Positions 35,550-43,389 of a DNA stretch of 64,000 nt are shown here, piece by piece. The DNA lies in NCBI GenBank assembly GCA_009777715.1, contig WRLH01000001.1, positions 118,802 to 182,801 of the forward strand. Reading direction: 5' to 3'. The stretch's first letter is position 1. Every line of letters starts with the position of its first letter. The stretch comes from Lachnospiraceae bacterium. GTDB lineage: Bacteria; Bacillota; Clostridia; Lachnospirales; Lachnospiraceae. Made by a program: the position numbers and the translations under genes. The notes below the pieces were generated by a model. That model had not been told where the DNA came from, ran no database searches, and worked only from the letters and a program-made list of their open reading frames with translations.

Positions 35550-37634
35550 ATGAACGTTTACACCACGGACAAGATTAGGAATATCGTCCTGCTAGGCCAT
35601 GGAAGCTGCGGCAAGACCAGTTTGACGGAAGCGATGGCATATCTGGCAGGGATTACATCAAGGCTGGGAAAGGTGACAGAGGGCAATACCTTAAGCGACT
35701 ATGGAAAAGAAGAGCAGAAGCGTCAGTTTTCGATTAGCACTTCTTTAGTTCCGATTGAGTGGGACGGCCACAAAATAAATATCCTCGATACGCCGGGTTA
35801 TTTTGATTTTATCGGCGAAGTGGAAGAAGCGGTTAGCGCCGCCAGCGCGGCAATCATTGTTGTTGATGGCAAGGCGGGCGTTGAAGTAGGCACGATTAAA
35901 GCTTGGGAACTGTGCGAAAAATACAAGCTTCCCCGGATGATTTATGTCAGCTCGATGGACGTTGACAATGCTTCATTCAAAAAAGTTGTTGGTGAACTAT
36001 CCGATCTTTACGGAAACAAATTAGCCCCGATTCAGTTTCCGATCCGTGAAAATGAAAAATTTGTCGGTTATGTTAATGTCATTGCCGAAACGGCCCACAA
36101 ATGGCAGGGAAAAGAAGTTGTTGCTTGTGAAATTCCCGATTATAGCAAAGAAAACTTAGGCACTTACCGGGATTCGCTGATGGAAGCTGTTGCCGAAACC
36201 AGCGAAGAAATGATGGACCGTTATTTTGGCGGTGAAACATTCTCCGATGATGAAATCCGCGCCGCAATGCGAACAAATGTCAATGATTGCAATATTGTCC
36301 CGATGACAATGGGTTCGAATACTTTATGCCAAGGCGTTTTTGCCCTGCTTGACGACATTGTCAAATATATGCCAAGCCCGGAGAATCGTGAAGTTGCCGG
36401 AATCAACAACAAAACAGGCGAGATTTTTGCCGCCAACCATGATTTTTCAAAAGCAAAATCAGCTTATGTCTTTAAAACGATTGTTGACCCTTTCATCGGC
36501 AAGTACTCCCTGATAAAAGTCAATTCCGGCGTTCTTAAGACGGACGATATGCTTTATAATGAAAGCACCGATATTGAGGAAAAATGCGGCAAGCTCTATG
36601 TCCTTTTAGGGAACAAGCCGCTTGAGGTAAAAGAGCTTCATGCCGGCGACATTGGCGCGTTGGCGAAACTGACTGACGTAAAAACCGGGGACAGCCTTTC
36701 CACAAAAGCAACCGTCATCAAATATGGCAAATGGGAAATTTCCCGGCCTTATACTTATAAGCGTTATATGCCCAAAAACAAAGCTGATATTGATAAAATA
36801 TCCCAAGCTTTGCAGAAGCTTGCTTCCGAAGACATGACCATCAAGATGGTTAATGACTCTGAAAACCGCCAGACCCTTATTTATGGCATGGGTGATATGC
36901 ACTTAGAAATAATCCAGAGCCGCCTTAAGAATGAATACAAAGTAGATGTTGAGCTTGTCACGCCAAAAGTCGCATACCGCGAAACATTAAGGAAAAAATC
37001 CGACGTTGAAGGCAAGCACAAAAAACAATCCGGCGGACACGGCCAATATGGCCACGTCAAGATGACTTTCGAGCCATCGGGTGACGCGGAAACGCCTTAT
37101 GTCTTTGAGCAGACCGTTGTTGGCGGAACTGTTCCTAGGAACTATTACCCAGCCGTAGACAAAGGCCTGCAAGATTCAGTCCTTAAAGGGCCGCTGGCAG
37201 GTTACCCGGTTGTTGGCGTGAAAGCGACTCTTTATGACGGTTCTTTCCACGCGGTTGACTCTTCGGAAATGGCGTTTAAACTGGCGGCGATTATTGCTTT
37301 CAAAAAAGGCTTTATGGATGCCGGCCCGGTCCTGCTTGAGCCGATTGTTTCCATAAAAGTGACTGTTCCGGACGCTTATGCCGGGGACGTAATGGGCGAC
37401 CTTAACAAACGGCGCGGCCGGGTGCTGGGCATGAATCCGATTGCGGGCGGTAAGCAAGTTATTGAAGCTGATATCCCGATGACCGGAGTCCAAGGTTATT
37501 GTACTGACTTACGCTCCATGACCGGAGGACGGGGCGATTTCGCTTATGAGTTTGCCCGCTATGAACAAGCTCCAAGTGACATTCAGGAAAAAGAAGTTAA
37601 AGCAAGACAAGAACAGGCTGATGAAGAAGATTAA
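35550..37634 (+). CDS. Elongation factor G-like translational GTPase
   Basis: 694 residues, EF-G length. G1 is GHGSCGKTSL, G2/switch I includes RQFSISTSL, G3 is DTPGYFDF; the usual NKxD G4 appears altered at SSMDVDN. Domains II-V follow, with HKKQSGGHGQYGHVKM (domain IV) and GDLNKRRGRVLGM (domain V). The Ser for Asn in G4 and the DVDN sequence match the EF-G paralogue class common in Clostridia rather than the str-operon copy. ATG at 35550 has CGGAGGAAA upstream. It separates the two pheromone cassettes. Confidence 0.88.
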   Translation: MNVYTTDKIRNIVLLGHGSCGKTSLTEAMAYLAGITSRLGKVTEGNTLSDYGKEEQKRQFSISTSLVPIEWDGHKINILDTPGYFDFIGEVEEAVSAASAAIIVVDGKAGVEVGTIKAWELCEKYKLPRMIYVSSMDVDNASFKKVVGELSDLYGNKLAPIQFPIRENEKFVGYVNVIAETAHKWQGKEVVACEIPDYSKENLGTYRDSLMEAVAETSEEMMDRYFGGETFSDDEIRAAMRTNVNDCNIVPMTMGSNTLCQGVFALLDDIVKYMPSPENREVAGINNKTGEIFAANHDFSKAKSAYVFKTIVDPFIGKYSLIKVNSGVLKTDDMLYNESTDIEEKCGKLYVLLGNKPLEVKELHAGDIGALAKLTDVKTGDSLSTKATVIKYGKWEISRPYTYKRYMPKNKADIDKISQALQKLASEDMTIKMVNDSENRQTLIYGMGDMHLEIIQSRLKNEYKVDVELVTPKVAYRETLRKKSDVEGKHKKQSGGHGQYGHVKMTFEPSGDAETPYVFEQTVVGGTVPRNYYPAVDKGLQDSVLKGPLAGYPVVGVKATLYDGSFHAVDSSEMAFKLAAIIAFKKGFMDAGPVLLEPIVSIKVTVPDAYAGDVMGDLNKRRGRVLGMNPIAGGKQVIEADIPMTGVQGYCTDLRSMTGGRGDFAYEFARYEQAPSDIQEKEVKARQEQADEED

Positions 37635-37653
37635 GGCAATATTTTGGCATTAA

Positions 37654-37669
37654 GGCCAATATATTGGCC
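37654..37669. promoter_or_regulatory. 16-bp palindrome before regulator 2
   Basis: GGCCAATATATTGGCC, preceded by a related GGCAATATTTTGGC, in the 87-bp gap before the second tandem regulator. Could be an operator or a weak terminator of the EF-G-like gene. Confidence 0.4.
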
Positions 37670-37721
37670 ATGGTTACGATAAGTTGATGATTGACAAAGG
37701 ACGCTAGGAAGGGGGGACTTT

Positions 37722-39638
37722 ATGTCAAGTTTCAAAACTGGAGAACTGGTAAAGCAAATTCGCGAGCGGAAAAAATGGCAGCAAAAAGAACTGCTTTTTG
37801 ACAGCTCTGCTTGTGCTGACATTACATTGTCGCGCATTGAAAACAACCGCCAAAAACCCAATCAAGACAATTTCTTTCTTTTGATGGAGCAGCTTAAAAT
37901 GCCAATTAAGCAAATTATTTATGCTTATTTGGAAAACCAGACCATGGATATTTATCTATTGCGGGACCAATTAATTAACTGCCTCGAAAAAGATGTCATC
38001 GACGCCAAAGCCCAGCTGGCAGCAAAGAAAATGATTAACCAGCTTAAAAGACAGGCTGGTTTTGATGAGGGCCTAAATCAACAATTCTTTTTAAGCTGCA
38101 AAGCAAAATTATATGAAAAGCTGGGGTCGAGGACAACTTATGTCCTTAATTTGATTGATAAAGGGCTTTCGATAACATTTCCCGAATTTGATGAAGATAA
38201 TTTTGGCGGTGAAATGCTCCTTTTTGAAGAAATTGAATTATTACATACCAAATCTTTGCTCTTAAGCCGCCTTGGGGATCATCGGCAAGCAATAAAGCTT
38301 CTTTATTTTGTCCAAAAGGGTCTTTCAAAGCTGCCTGAAGATGATTATGAAAAAGAAAAAAAGCTGTCGGCAGTCCTTTTGACCTTAGCCCAATTGTTAA
38401 TTGAGGTTTCTGACTTTGCCGATGCCCTAACGGTTTGTGAAGCTGGTTTTACGGTTGCAAAAGAGAGTAATAAGGGCAGGGAAATAGCCGAATTTTTGTA
38501 TTTAAAAGCACTATGCTTATTTCATTTAGGGCAAAAGAAGCAGTGCCGGGACTTACTTTACCAAGCTTATTTTGGCTTCAGCATTCTTCAGATGGGAAAG
38601 CAAGCAGAAAAGGTCCGCGAAAATGCCAAAGCTATTTTTGGTATTAAGATAGAAACCTATGGGGCAGATGCGATTGTCAGCCAGAAAGACCCAATTTTTC
38701 AGCCAACAGACCGCGGTGTGCCGATGGCTTGTAAGGATATGGGGACGCTGTTGGCAAGGCTTAGAATGGAAAGCGGCCTTAGCCTTAAGGAGCTTAGCCA
38801 AGGCATCTGTAATTACACAACCCTAAACCGGATCGAAAATGGCAAAGTGCAAGCAAATGTATATTATCTTGAAGCATTTTTCCAAAAACTGGGGCGTGAC
38901 ATCAATCTATACGCTAATACATTCTTGTCCGCGAAAGAATTTGAAGAAAAGCAAATAAGAAATGAAATAATGTCAAAGCTGGCAGTTTTACAATATAAAG
39001 AAGCCGAAGAACTAATTTTGATTTTGGAAAAGAAAAATTCATATCAATCCGGCATTAACCTCCAATTTATCGAAAAATCACGCGCTTCGATTATTTATGC
39101 AAAAGAGGGCAGCAGCATCAATTTGTTTAATAAGATAATGGAGGCATTATATATCACCAAGCCTGATTTTAATGAGCTTAAGATTAGGCAGTATCGCTTG
39201 ATGTTTTATGAAATACAGCTGGTTAATTTGCTGGCAGCTTATTACTGTGAAAATGGCCAACTATCCCATGGGGTAAAGATATTCGAACAGTTAAGGGAAA
39301 GCATTAATAATACATATGTTGATGAGATGGAAAAGATAAGAACCTACCCAATGGTACTATATAATTATTCAAAATTTCTAGGCATCATGAAAAGATATGA
39401 TGAAGCTTTGGAGATAATCGCAGAAGGGGAAAATCTCGATAAGAAACATAAGCGGATCAATACCTTAAATGGATTTGCCATCAATAAGGCTTGTGATTAT
39501 CTTGAGCTAGGAAGAAAAGAAGAAAGCATTCCTTATTTTGCGCAAGCTTATTATTGTTATGGGATGATGGGGGAAAAAGCCGCACAAAAACTAATCCAAG
39601 ATTATGCTAAAGAACGACTGGGGTTGAAGTTCCGCTAA
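37722..39638 (+). CDS. Tandem HTH-TPR regulator 2 (RRNPP/Rgg/PlcR-like)
   Basis: 638 residues, clearly a paralogue of regulator 1 across its full length (shared FKTGELVK, RKKWQQ, LSRIENN, FLSCKAKLYEKLG, ESIPYFAQAYYC). It has the same internal duplication: HTH at residues ~5-60, TPR array, second HTH near 340 (LLARLRMESGLSLKELSQG, LNRIENGK), second TPR array. AGGAAGGGGGG precedes the ATG. The signalling-peptide gene 39693-39845 is convergent just beyond the stop, and two copies of the palindromic operator follow. It probably controls the 40-50 kb operon. Confidence 0.85.
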   Translation: MSSFKTGELVKQIRERKKWQQKELLFDSSACADITLSRIENNRQKPNQDNFFLLMEQLKMPIKQIIYAYLENQTMDIYLLRDQLINCLEKDVIDAKAQLAAKKMINQLKRQAGFDEGLNQQFFLSCKAKLYEKLGSRTTYVLNLIDKGLSITFPEFDEDNFGGEMLLFEEIELLHTKSLLLSRLGDHRQAIKLLYFVQKGLSKLPEDDYEKEKKLSAVLLTLAQLLIEVSDFADALTVCEAGFTVAKESNKGREIAEFLYLKALCLFHLGQKKQCRDLLYQAYFGFSILQMGKQAEKVRENAKAIFGIKIETYGADAIVSQKDPIFQPTDRGVPMACKDMGTLLARLRMESGLSLKELSQGICNYTTLNRIENGKVQANVYYLEAFFQKLGRDINLYANTFLSAKEFEEKQIRNEIMSKLAVLQYKEAEELILILEKKNSYQSGINLQFIEKSRASIIYAKEGSSINLFNKIMEALYITKPDFNELKIRQYRLMFYEIQLVNLLAAYYCENGQLSHGVKIFEQLRESINNTYVDEMEKIRTYPMVLYNYSKFLGIMKRYDEALEIIAEGENLDKKHKRINTLNGFAINKACDYLELGRKEESIPYFAQAYYCYGMMGEKAAQKLIQDYAKERLGLKFR

Positions 39639-39692
39639 AGCAACATAATCCTGGACTAGCTTTTAAAAAATGTGTAGCGAATATGAGAGAAA

Positions 39693-39845
39693 TTACTTAC
39701 TATCTATTTTAATCGGAGCGATGTTAAGGGGCTTGATGATGATACCCTCATCAACAGGAGCTTCCGAGATCCCGATGATTAAAAAGGCAAAAATATGACT
39801 ACACACAAGTACCATGCTTAACAATTTTCTGAATTTATTATTCAT
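39693..39845 (-). CDS. Exported signalling-peptide precursor 2 (candidate pheromone)
   Basis: 50 residues. Basic start MNNKFRK, hydrophobic core LLSMVLVCSHIFAFLIIGI, then SEAPVDEGIIIKPLNIAPIK and a DSK end. TTTTAGGAGGAAGGGT gives a perfect AGGAGG. It lies convergent to regulator 2, with the same geometry and a similar leader to peptide 1. Its promoter has TATAAT (plus 39876-39881) 18 nt from the ACGATATGTAC half-site. The mature peptide is probably at the C-terminus, but its ends are unknown. Confidence 0.72.
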   Translation of the reverse strand: MNNKFRKLLSMVLVCSHIFAFLIIGISEAPVDEGIIIKPLNIAPIKIDSK

Positions 39846-39875
39846 ACCCTTCCTCCTAAAATAGACGATATCTGT

Positions 39876-40206
39876 ATTATACACGAGCATATATAGGATG
39901 TACATATCGTGTTGTGCAAATTATTTTTTGCATAACTCGACAGGTGGACACGCCTGCCGGGTATGGCCTAAACCCTCTGTTTATAATGGTTTGGGGCAAA
40001 AAAGCTGTTTTCGGCGAAAAATTTTTTGAGATTTTTGGGGTGGAAACTCAATAAAAAAATTTCTAAAGAGAAATGATCCATTTCATTTAAATCCTTATAA
40101 ATAGAGGGCTTAGGGCATAAACGGTAGTTATTTCTACCTGTCGAGTTATGCAAAAAATAATTTGCACAACACGATATGTACATTTTCTTTATTACCATGG
40201 TATACT
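39876..40206. promoter_or_regulatory. Divergent regulon promoters: pheromone 2 and the 10-kb operon
   Basis: Leftward: half-site ATATGTAC, 18 nt, TATAAT (plus 39876-39881). Rightward: the same half-site ending at 40181, 19 nt, TATACT (40201-40206). Each half-site is the outer end of its own palindrome; the inner ends (CTCGACAGGT) lead to no -10. No other -35 is seen. Confidence 0.72.
39898..40183. repeat. 48-bp perfect inverted repeat enclosing nested palindromes
   Basis: 39898-39945 and 40136-40183 are exact reverse complements; each is itself a palindromic operator. Between them CCTAAACCCTCTGTTTATAA (39967-39986) pairs with TTATAAATAGAGGGCTTAGG (40095-40114), and a further GAAAAATTTTTTGAG stem lies inside. 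The 286-bp unit is therefore nearly palindromic overall. It may be two operators duplicated in opposition or a MITE-like element that carries promoters. Confidence 0.85.
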
Positions 40207-40213
40207 TTTTATC

Positions 40214-41539
40214 ATGAATAGTATAAAAAAAATAAAATGGATATTTCTATTATTTAGTATCTCTTCATTATTATGGGTCGGCTGCGCTAACGCTAATGCC
40301 AAAACTGAACAAGATCCTTTGGTTATTTACTATATGGAAGATGATATCAATGCCAACTATTATATCAGAAACTTCATGAGCCTTTATCCGCAAATAGAGG
40401 TTACAAGACGCTCATTCAAAGACCCTGCCCTAATGGATGAGCTAATTGTAAGTGAGTTAAATGTCGGAGAAGGACCAGACGTCATTATTTTTACCGGGCA
40501 AAATGGGCTTGATGTTGTGCGGATGGCAGGAAATGGCGCATTTGCTTCGCTTGATGACAAAACCATGAATGACAATAGTTTTAATAGTGAGGATTATCTG
40601 GCCAACTCAGTCGCGGCAGGAAAGGTTAACGGAAAGCAATATATTCTCCCCCTCACTATCAAAATTCCCTTTATGACATATGATGGGGAAAGGGCTTTGG
40701 GATTTGAGCCAGCATATTTCCTGTCACATCAGGATTTTATGAACTCATTATCATCCCATATCGATAGGTTAAAAGGTGATGAAAATAGCGGGGTCATCGC
40801 TTTTAGCGGCAGCGTATCAGAGCAACTATTATTATCATCTCAATTGCTTTCCATATCAGAAAACAATCATTTGGAAAATTTTGATGAAGACTTATTAAGG
40901 GAAGTTGTCGGCTGGGCAAATATAATTATTACTGAATATATAGAAAAGTCATTAAACTTATTGGCTGCCCGCGGCACGGATTGGGTCGAAATATATAAAA
41001 ATTTCATTTTTTTCCTTTATTCTACGGATGACATAATTCACCACATATGGTCGCAAGAAAATTACTCCCGTGAAGCAGGAGTTAGTCAATTAGGCATATC
41101 TGTTTTAAGTGAAATAAAGAGCAATAATGTCACAGTCGCGTTAAATAGCTATGGTGTCATGACTAATAATGCCCATCCGCTTTCATATGATTTTTTACGT
41201 TTGGCGATGGACGCCAATCCAATGTCAGAAAGTAACATTGTATATGGTTTATCCGCCAACAAAGAAAATATCAAAGAAAAGATCGAAGAATATACAAATA
41301 TGCCGAGCCGCTTTTACCAGCATAATACCGAGCTGGCTTTTTGGTGGGAGCCGCTTAGCAAAGATACAGCAGACACATTAATTCAGATCTTTGACAACAT
41401 AGATAATATCGTGATTACTAATCCCGTCATTACAGATATTTTCCGCTATTCGTTTTTGCCGTATTTCGAAAAAGAAAAATCATATGATGAATGCGCTAAC
41501 GATTTTATCCAGAAGCTGAATTTGTATCTGACAGAGTAG
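40214..41539 (+). CDS. Extracellular solute-binding lipoprotein (sugar ABC type)
   Basis: 441 residues. Signal peptide (IFLLFSISSLLWVGC) with a lipobox-like WVGC and lipid-modified Cys at residue 24. The mature part has the family-1 binding protein pattern (DPLVIYYMEDD, GEGPDVIIFTGQNGLDVV, FASLDDKTMND, LPLTIKIPFMTYDGE). It is followed by two permease genes but no ATPase gene, so a shared ATPase such as MsmX would be needed. The -10 ends 7 nt before this ATG and no RBS is visible, so the message may be leaderless. First gene of the ~10-kb operon. Confidence 0.85.
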   Translation: MNSIKKIKWIFLLFSISSLLWVGCANANAKTEQDPLVIYYMEDDINANYYIRNFMSLYPQIEVTRRSFKDPALMDELIVSELNVGEGPDVIIFTGQNGLDVVRMAGNGAFASLDDKTMNDNSFNSEDYLANSVAAGKVNGKQYILPLTIKIPFMTYDGERALGFEPAYFLSHQDFMNSLSSHIDRLKGDENSGVIAFSGSVSEQLLLSSQLLSISENNHLENFDEDLLREVVGWANIIITEYIEKSLNLLAARGTDWVEIYKNFIFFLYSTDDIIHHIWSQENYSREAGVSQLGISVLSEIKSNNVTVALNSYGVMTNNAHPLSYDFLRLAMDANPMSESNIVYGLSANKENIKEKIEEYTNMPSRFYQHNTELAFWWEPLSKDTADTLIQIFDNIDNIVITNPVITDIFRYSFLPYFEKEKSYDECANDFIQKLNLYLTE

Positions 41540-41581
41540 AAAATCGAATCATAGATTCAAAATCGAATCTTTGATTCGATT
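41540..41581 (+). repeat. 42-bp double-hairpin repeat, copy 1
   Basis: AATCGAATC-ATA-GATTC then AATCGAATC-TTT-GATTCGATT, starting right after the binding-protein stop and 24 bp before the permease gene. A near-identical copy is at 53442-53483. Confidence 0.8.
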
Positions 41582-41605
41582 AGACTTTGAAGAGAAGGAG
41601 TAAAT

Positions 41606-42459
41606 ATGCGATTAGCTTTACATAAAAGGCATTCTGTCATAGGGTTGTTGTTCATGCTGCCCGGTTTTTTAGGCTTTTTAATCTTTATTTTTGTGCCGCT
41701 ATTATATAATCTATATTATTCTGCATTTAATAGCGGCGGCCAATTTGCTTTGCTTGATAATTATCAGAGTTTGTTTAATTCACACGCTTTTTTAATGGCA
41801 TTAAGAAATACGGGGCTGTATCTTATTATTGCGGCGGTTTGATTATCATCTTTTCTTTGTTTCTGGCCTTAATTTTATTCAATCTGCTAAAAAAGGATTT
41901 TCGCGGTGCTTCGTTTGCTAAAACTAGCTTTTTGATGCCGCTCATCGTGCCGACCGGGATTAGTGTCTTATTTGCCCAGATTCTCTTTTCGAATCGCGGC
42001 AGTATCAATGCTTGGTTTGGGACGCAGGTTGACTGGCTGTCAACCTCACCTTTTACGTTCTGGATTTTGGTTGCTCTTTATATATGGAAAAACTTTGGCT
42101 ATTTTGTCATTATCTTTTTGGTTGCTTATGCTGCGATAAAGCCAGAGGTTTATGAAGCGGCAAAATGTGATGGTGCTGGGTCATTGCGAATTTTGGCCAG
42201 CATTATCTTGCCCCAGATTATTCCCTCGCTATTTTTTGTTTTTATCATGAGCATTGTCGGAGTCTTTAAGATGAACCGCGAATCTTATCTTCTCTATGGC
42301 AATTACCCTAATGAGTCAGCTTATATGTTTCAAAATTTCATTAAAAATAACCTGGATAATATGAATTTTAGCCGTGCGGCTAGTGCGGCAACAATATTTT
42401 TATTGATTTTTTCATTGTTGGTTTTTTTACTGGTCAGGCTTTCGGAAAGGGCGGATTAA
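41606..42459 (+). pseudogene. Sugar ABC transporter permease 1, frameshifted
   Basis: The first frame (41606-41842) has the N-terminal part (LLFMLPGFLGFLIFIFVPLLYNLYYS, a MalF-type start) and stops at a TGA at 41840-41842. The rest continues in the next frame to 42459 with the EAA-type loop EVYEAAKCDGAGSLRILASIILP. Adding one T in the GGTTTGATT stretch restores one protein of ~284 residues. No slippery heptamer for programmed shifting was seen. Either the gene is broken, so the transporter is inactive, or this is an assembly indel. AGAGAAGGAG precedes the start. Confidence 0.75.
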
Positions 42460-42467
42460 TTTTATTT

Positions 42468-42524
42468 AAAAACTTTAGTTTTTTGCAGTTTTCACAAGCT
42501 CCGCTTGTGAAATGCAGGGGGTAT
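42468..42524 (+). promoter_or_regulatory. Two-hairpin leader with RBS before permease 2
   Basis: AAAAACT/AGTTTTT, then TTTCACAAGC-TCC-GCTTGTGAAA, then GCAGGGGGTAT. It parallels 14701-14754, with a compensatory base-pair change in the second stem. Confidence 0.6.
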
Positions 42525-43364
42525 ATGTATAAATTAAAACCGTTATTTGTAAATAGCATTCTGGCAATCTTCATTTTTTCGATTGCCTTAGTAAGTGTGC
42601 TGCCAATTATTTCGGTTTTTATTAATTCTTTTGTTGATCCCACAATGGGAAGCCTGCTTAACAGCGGAGCAGCAAAAGTTATTTTTAAACCCTTTCCCAT
42701 CAGCATTAAGCAGTATTATGCTGCAATTCTAGAAAATCGGGAAACAACAATCTTTTTCTGGAATACAGTTAAGCTTGCTGCCCCCATCCTGATTGGCGGA
42801 ATCCTAATCGCCTTGCCCAGCGGATATGCGCTGGCAAAGTTTGATTTTCCCTTTAAAAGGTTCTTGTTTTTTTGCTATGTATTGATAATGCTGCTTCCAA
42901 TCCAGATTAATGTCGTTGGGACATATATATTTTTTAGGAATCTTGAATTGGTCGGGAAGCATATCGGGGTAATTTTGCCGGGCATATTCTCACCTTTCGG
43001 CGCATTTTTGATTTACCAATTCATGAAAACTGTGCCGCTTGAAACGATGGAAAGCGCAAGGCTTGACGGAGCCAGTGAGATTAGGATTTTATTTAAGATC
43101 GTCATTCCGCAAGTAAAGGCCGGAATAACATCAATGCTGGTGCTGATTTTAATTGATTGCTGGAATATGGTTGAAATGCCAATGACCATCTTAAATGAAG
43201 AGCGGTTATTTCCAATGTCAATTATGCTGCGCTACATTACCGCAACCGACCCCAAAATTGTTTTCGCCTTTGTTGCTTTATTTAGTATTCCGTTATTATT
43301 GATATTTTTGCTGGCGCAGGATAATTTGACCGAGGGCATAGCCCGTTCGGCCGTCATCAAGTAA
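42525..43364 (+). CDS. Sugar ABC transporter permease 2 (MalG type)
   Basis: 279 residues, six membrane helices. The EAA loop reads ETMESARLDGASEIRILFKIVIP, and LPSGYALAKFDFPFKRFLFF is a MalG-type landmark. The ATG at 42525 was chosen for the AGGGGG site in the leader. It should pair with permease 1 and an unlinked ATPase. It lies 65 bp after permease 1. Confidence 0.9.
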   Translation: MYKLKPLFVNSILAIFIFSIALVSVLPIISVFINSFVDPTMGSLLNSGAAKVIFKPFPISIKQYYAAILENRETTIFFWNTVKLAAPILIGGILIALPSGYALAKFDFPFKRFLFFCYVLIMLLPIQINVVGTYIFFRNLELVGKHIGVILPGIFSPFGAFLIYQFMKTVPLETMESARLDGASEIRILFKIVIPQVKAGITSMLVLILIDCWNMVEMPMTILNEERLFPMSIMLRYITATDPKIVFAFVALFSIPLLLIFLLAQDNLTEGIARSAVIK

Positions 43365-43389
43365 GTAACATAAAACAAAAGGAGACATA

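Noticed and set aside
39898..40183. Plain insertion element interpretation (MITE) for all long palindromes
   Set aside because: Single palindromes at other loci keep a fixed 17-19 nt distance to a -10 box, which fits operators better; mobility of the double copy remains open.
39968..40198. 76-codon minus-strand ORF inside the near-palindrome
   Set aside because: It reads through an operator and nested hairpins, has no RBS and no recognisable protein features.
41830..41850. Programmed frameshift in the permease gene
   Set aside because: No slippery heptamer, stimulatory stem or internal RBS was seen at the shift point.
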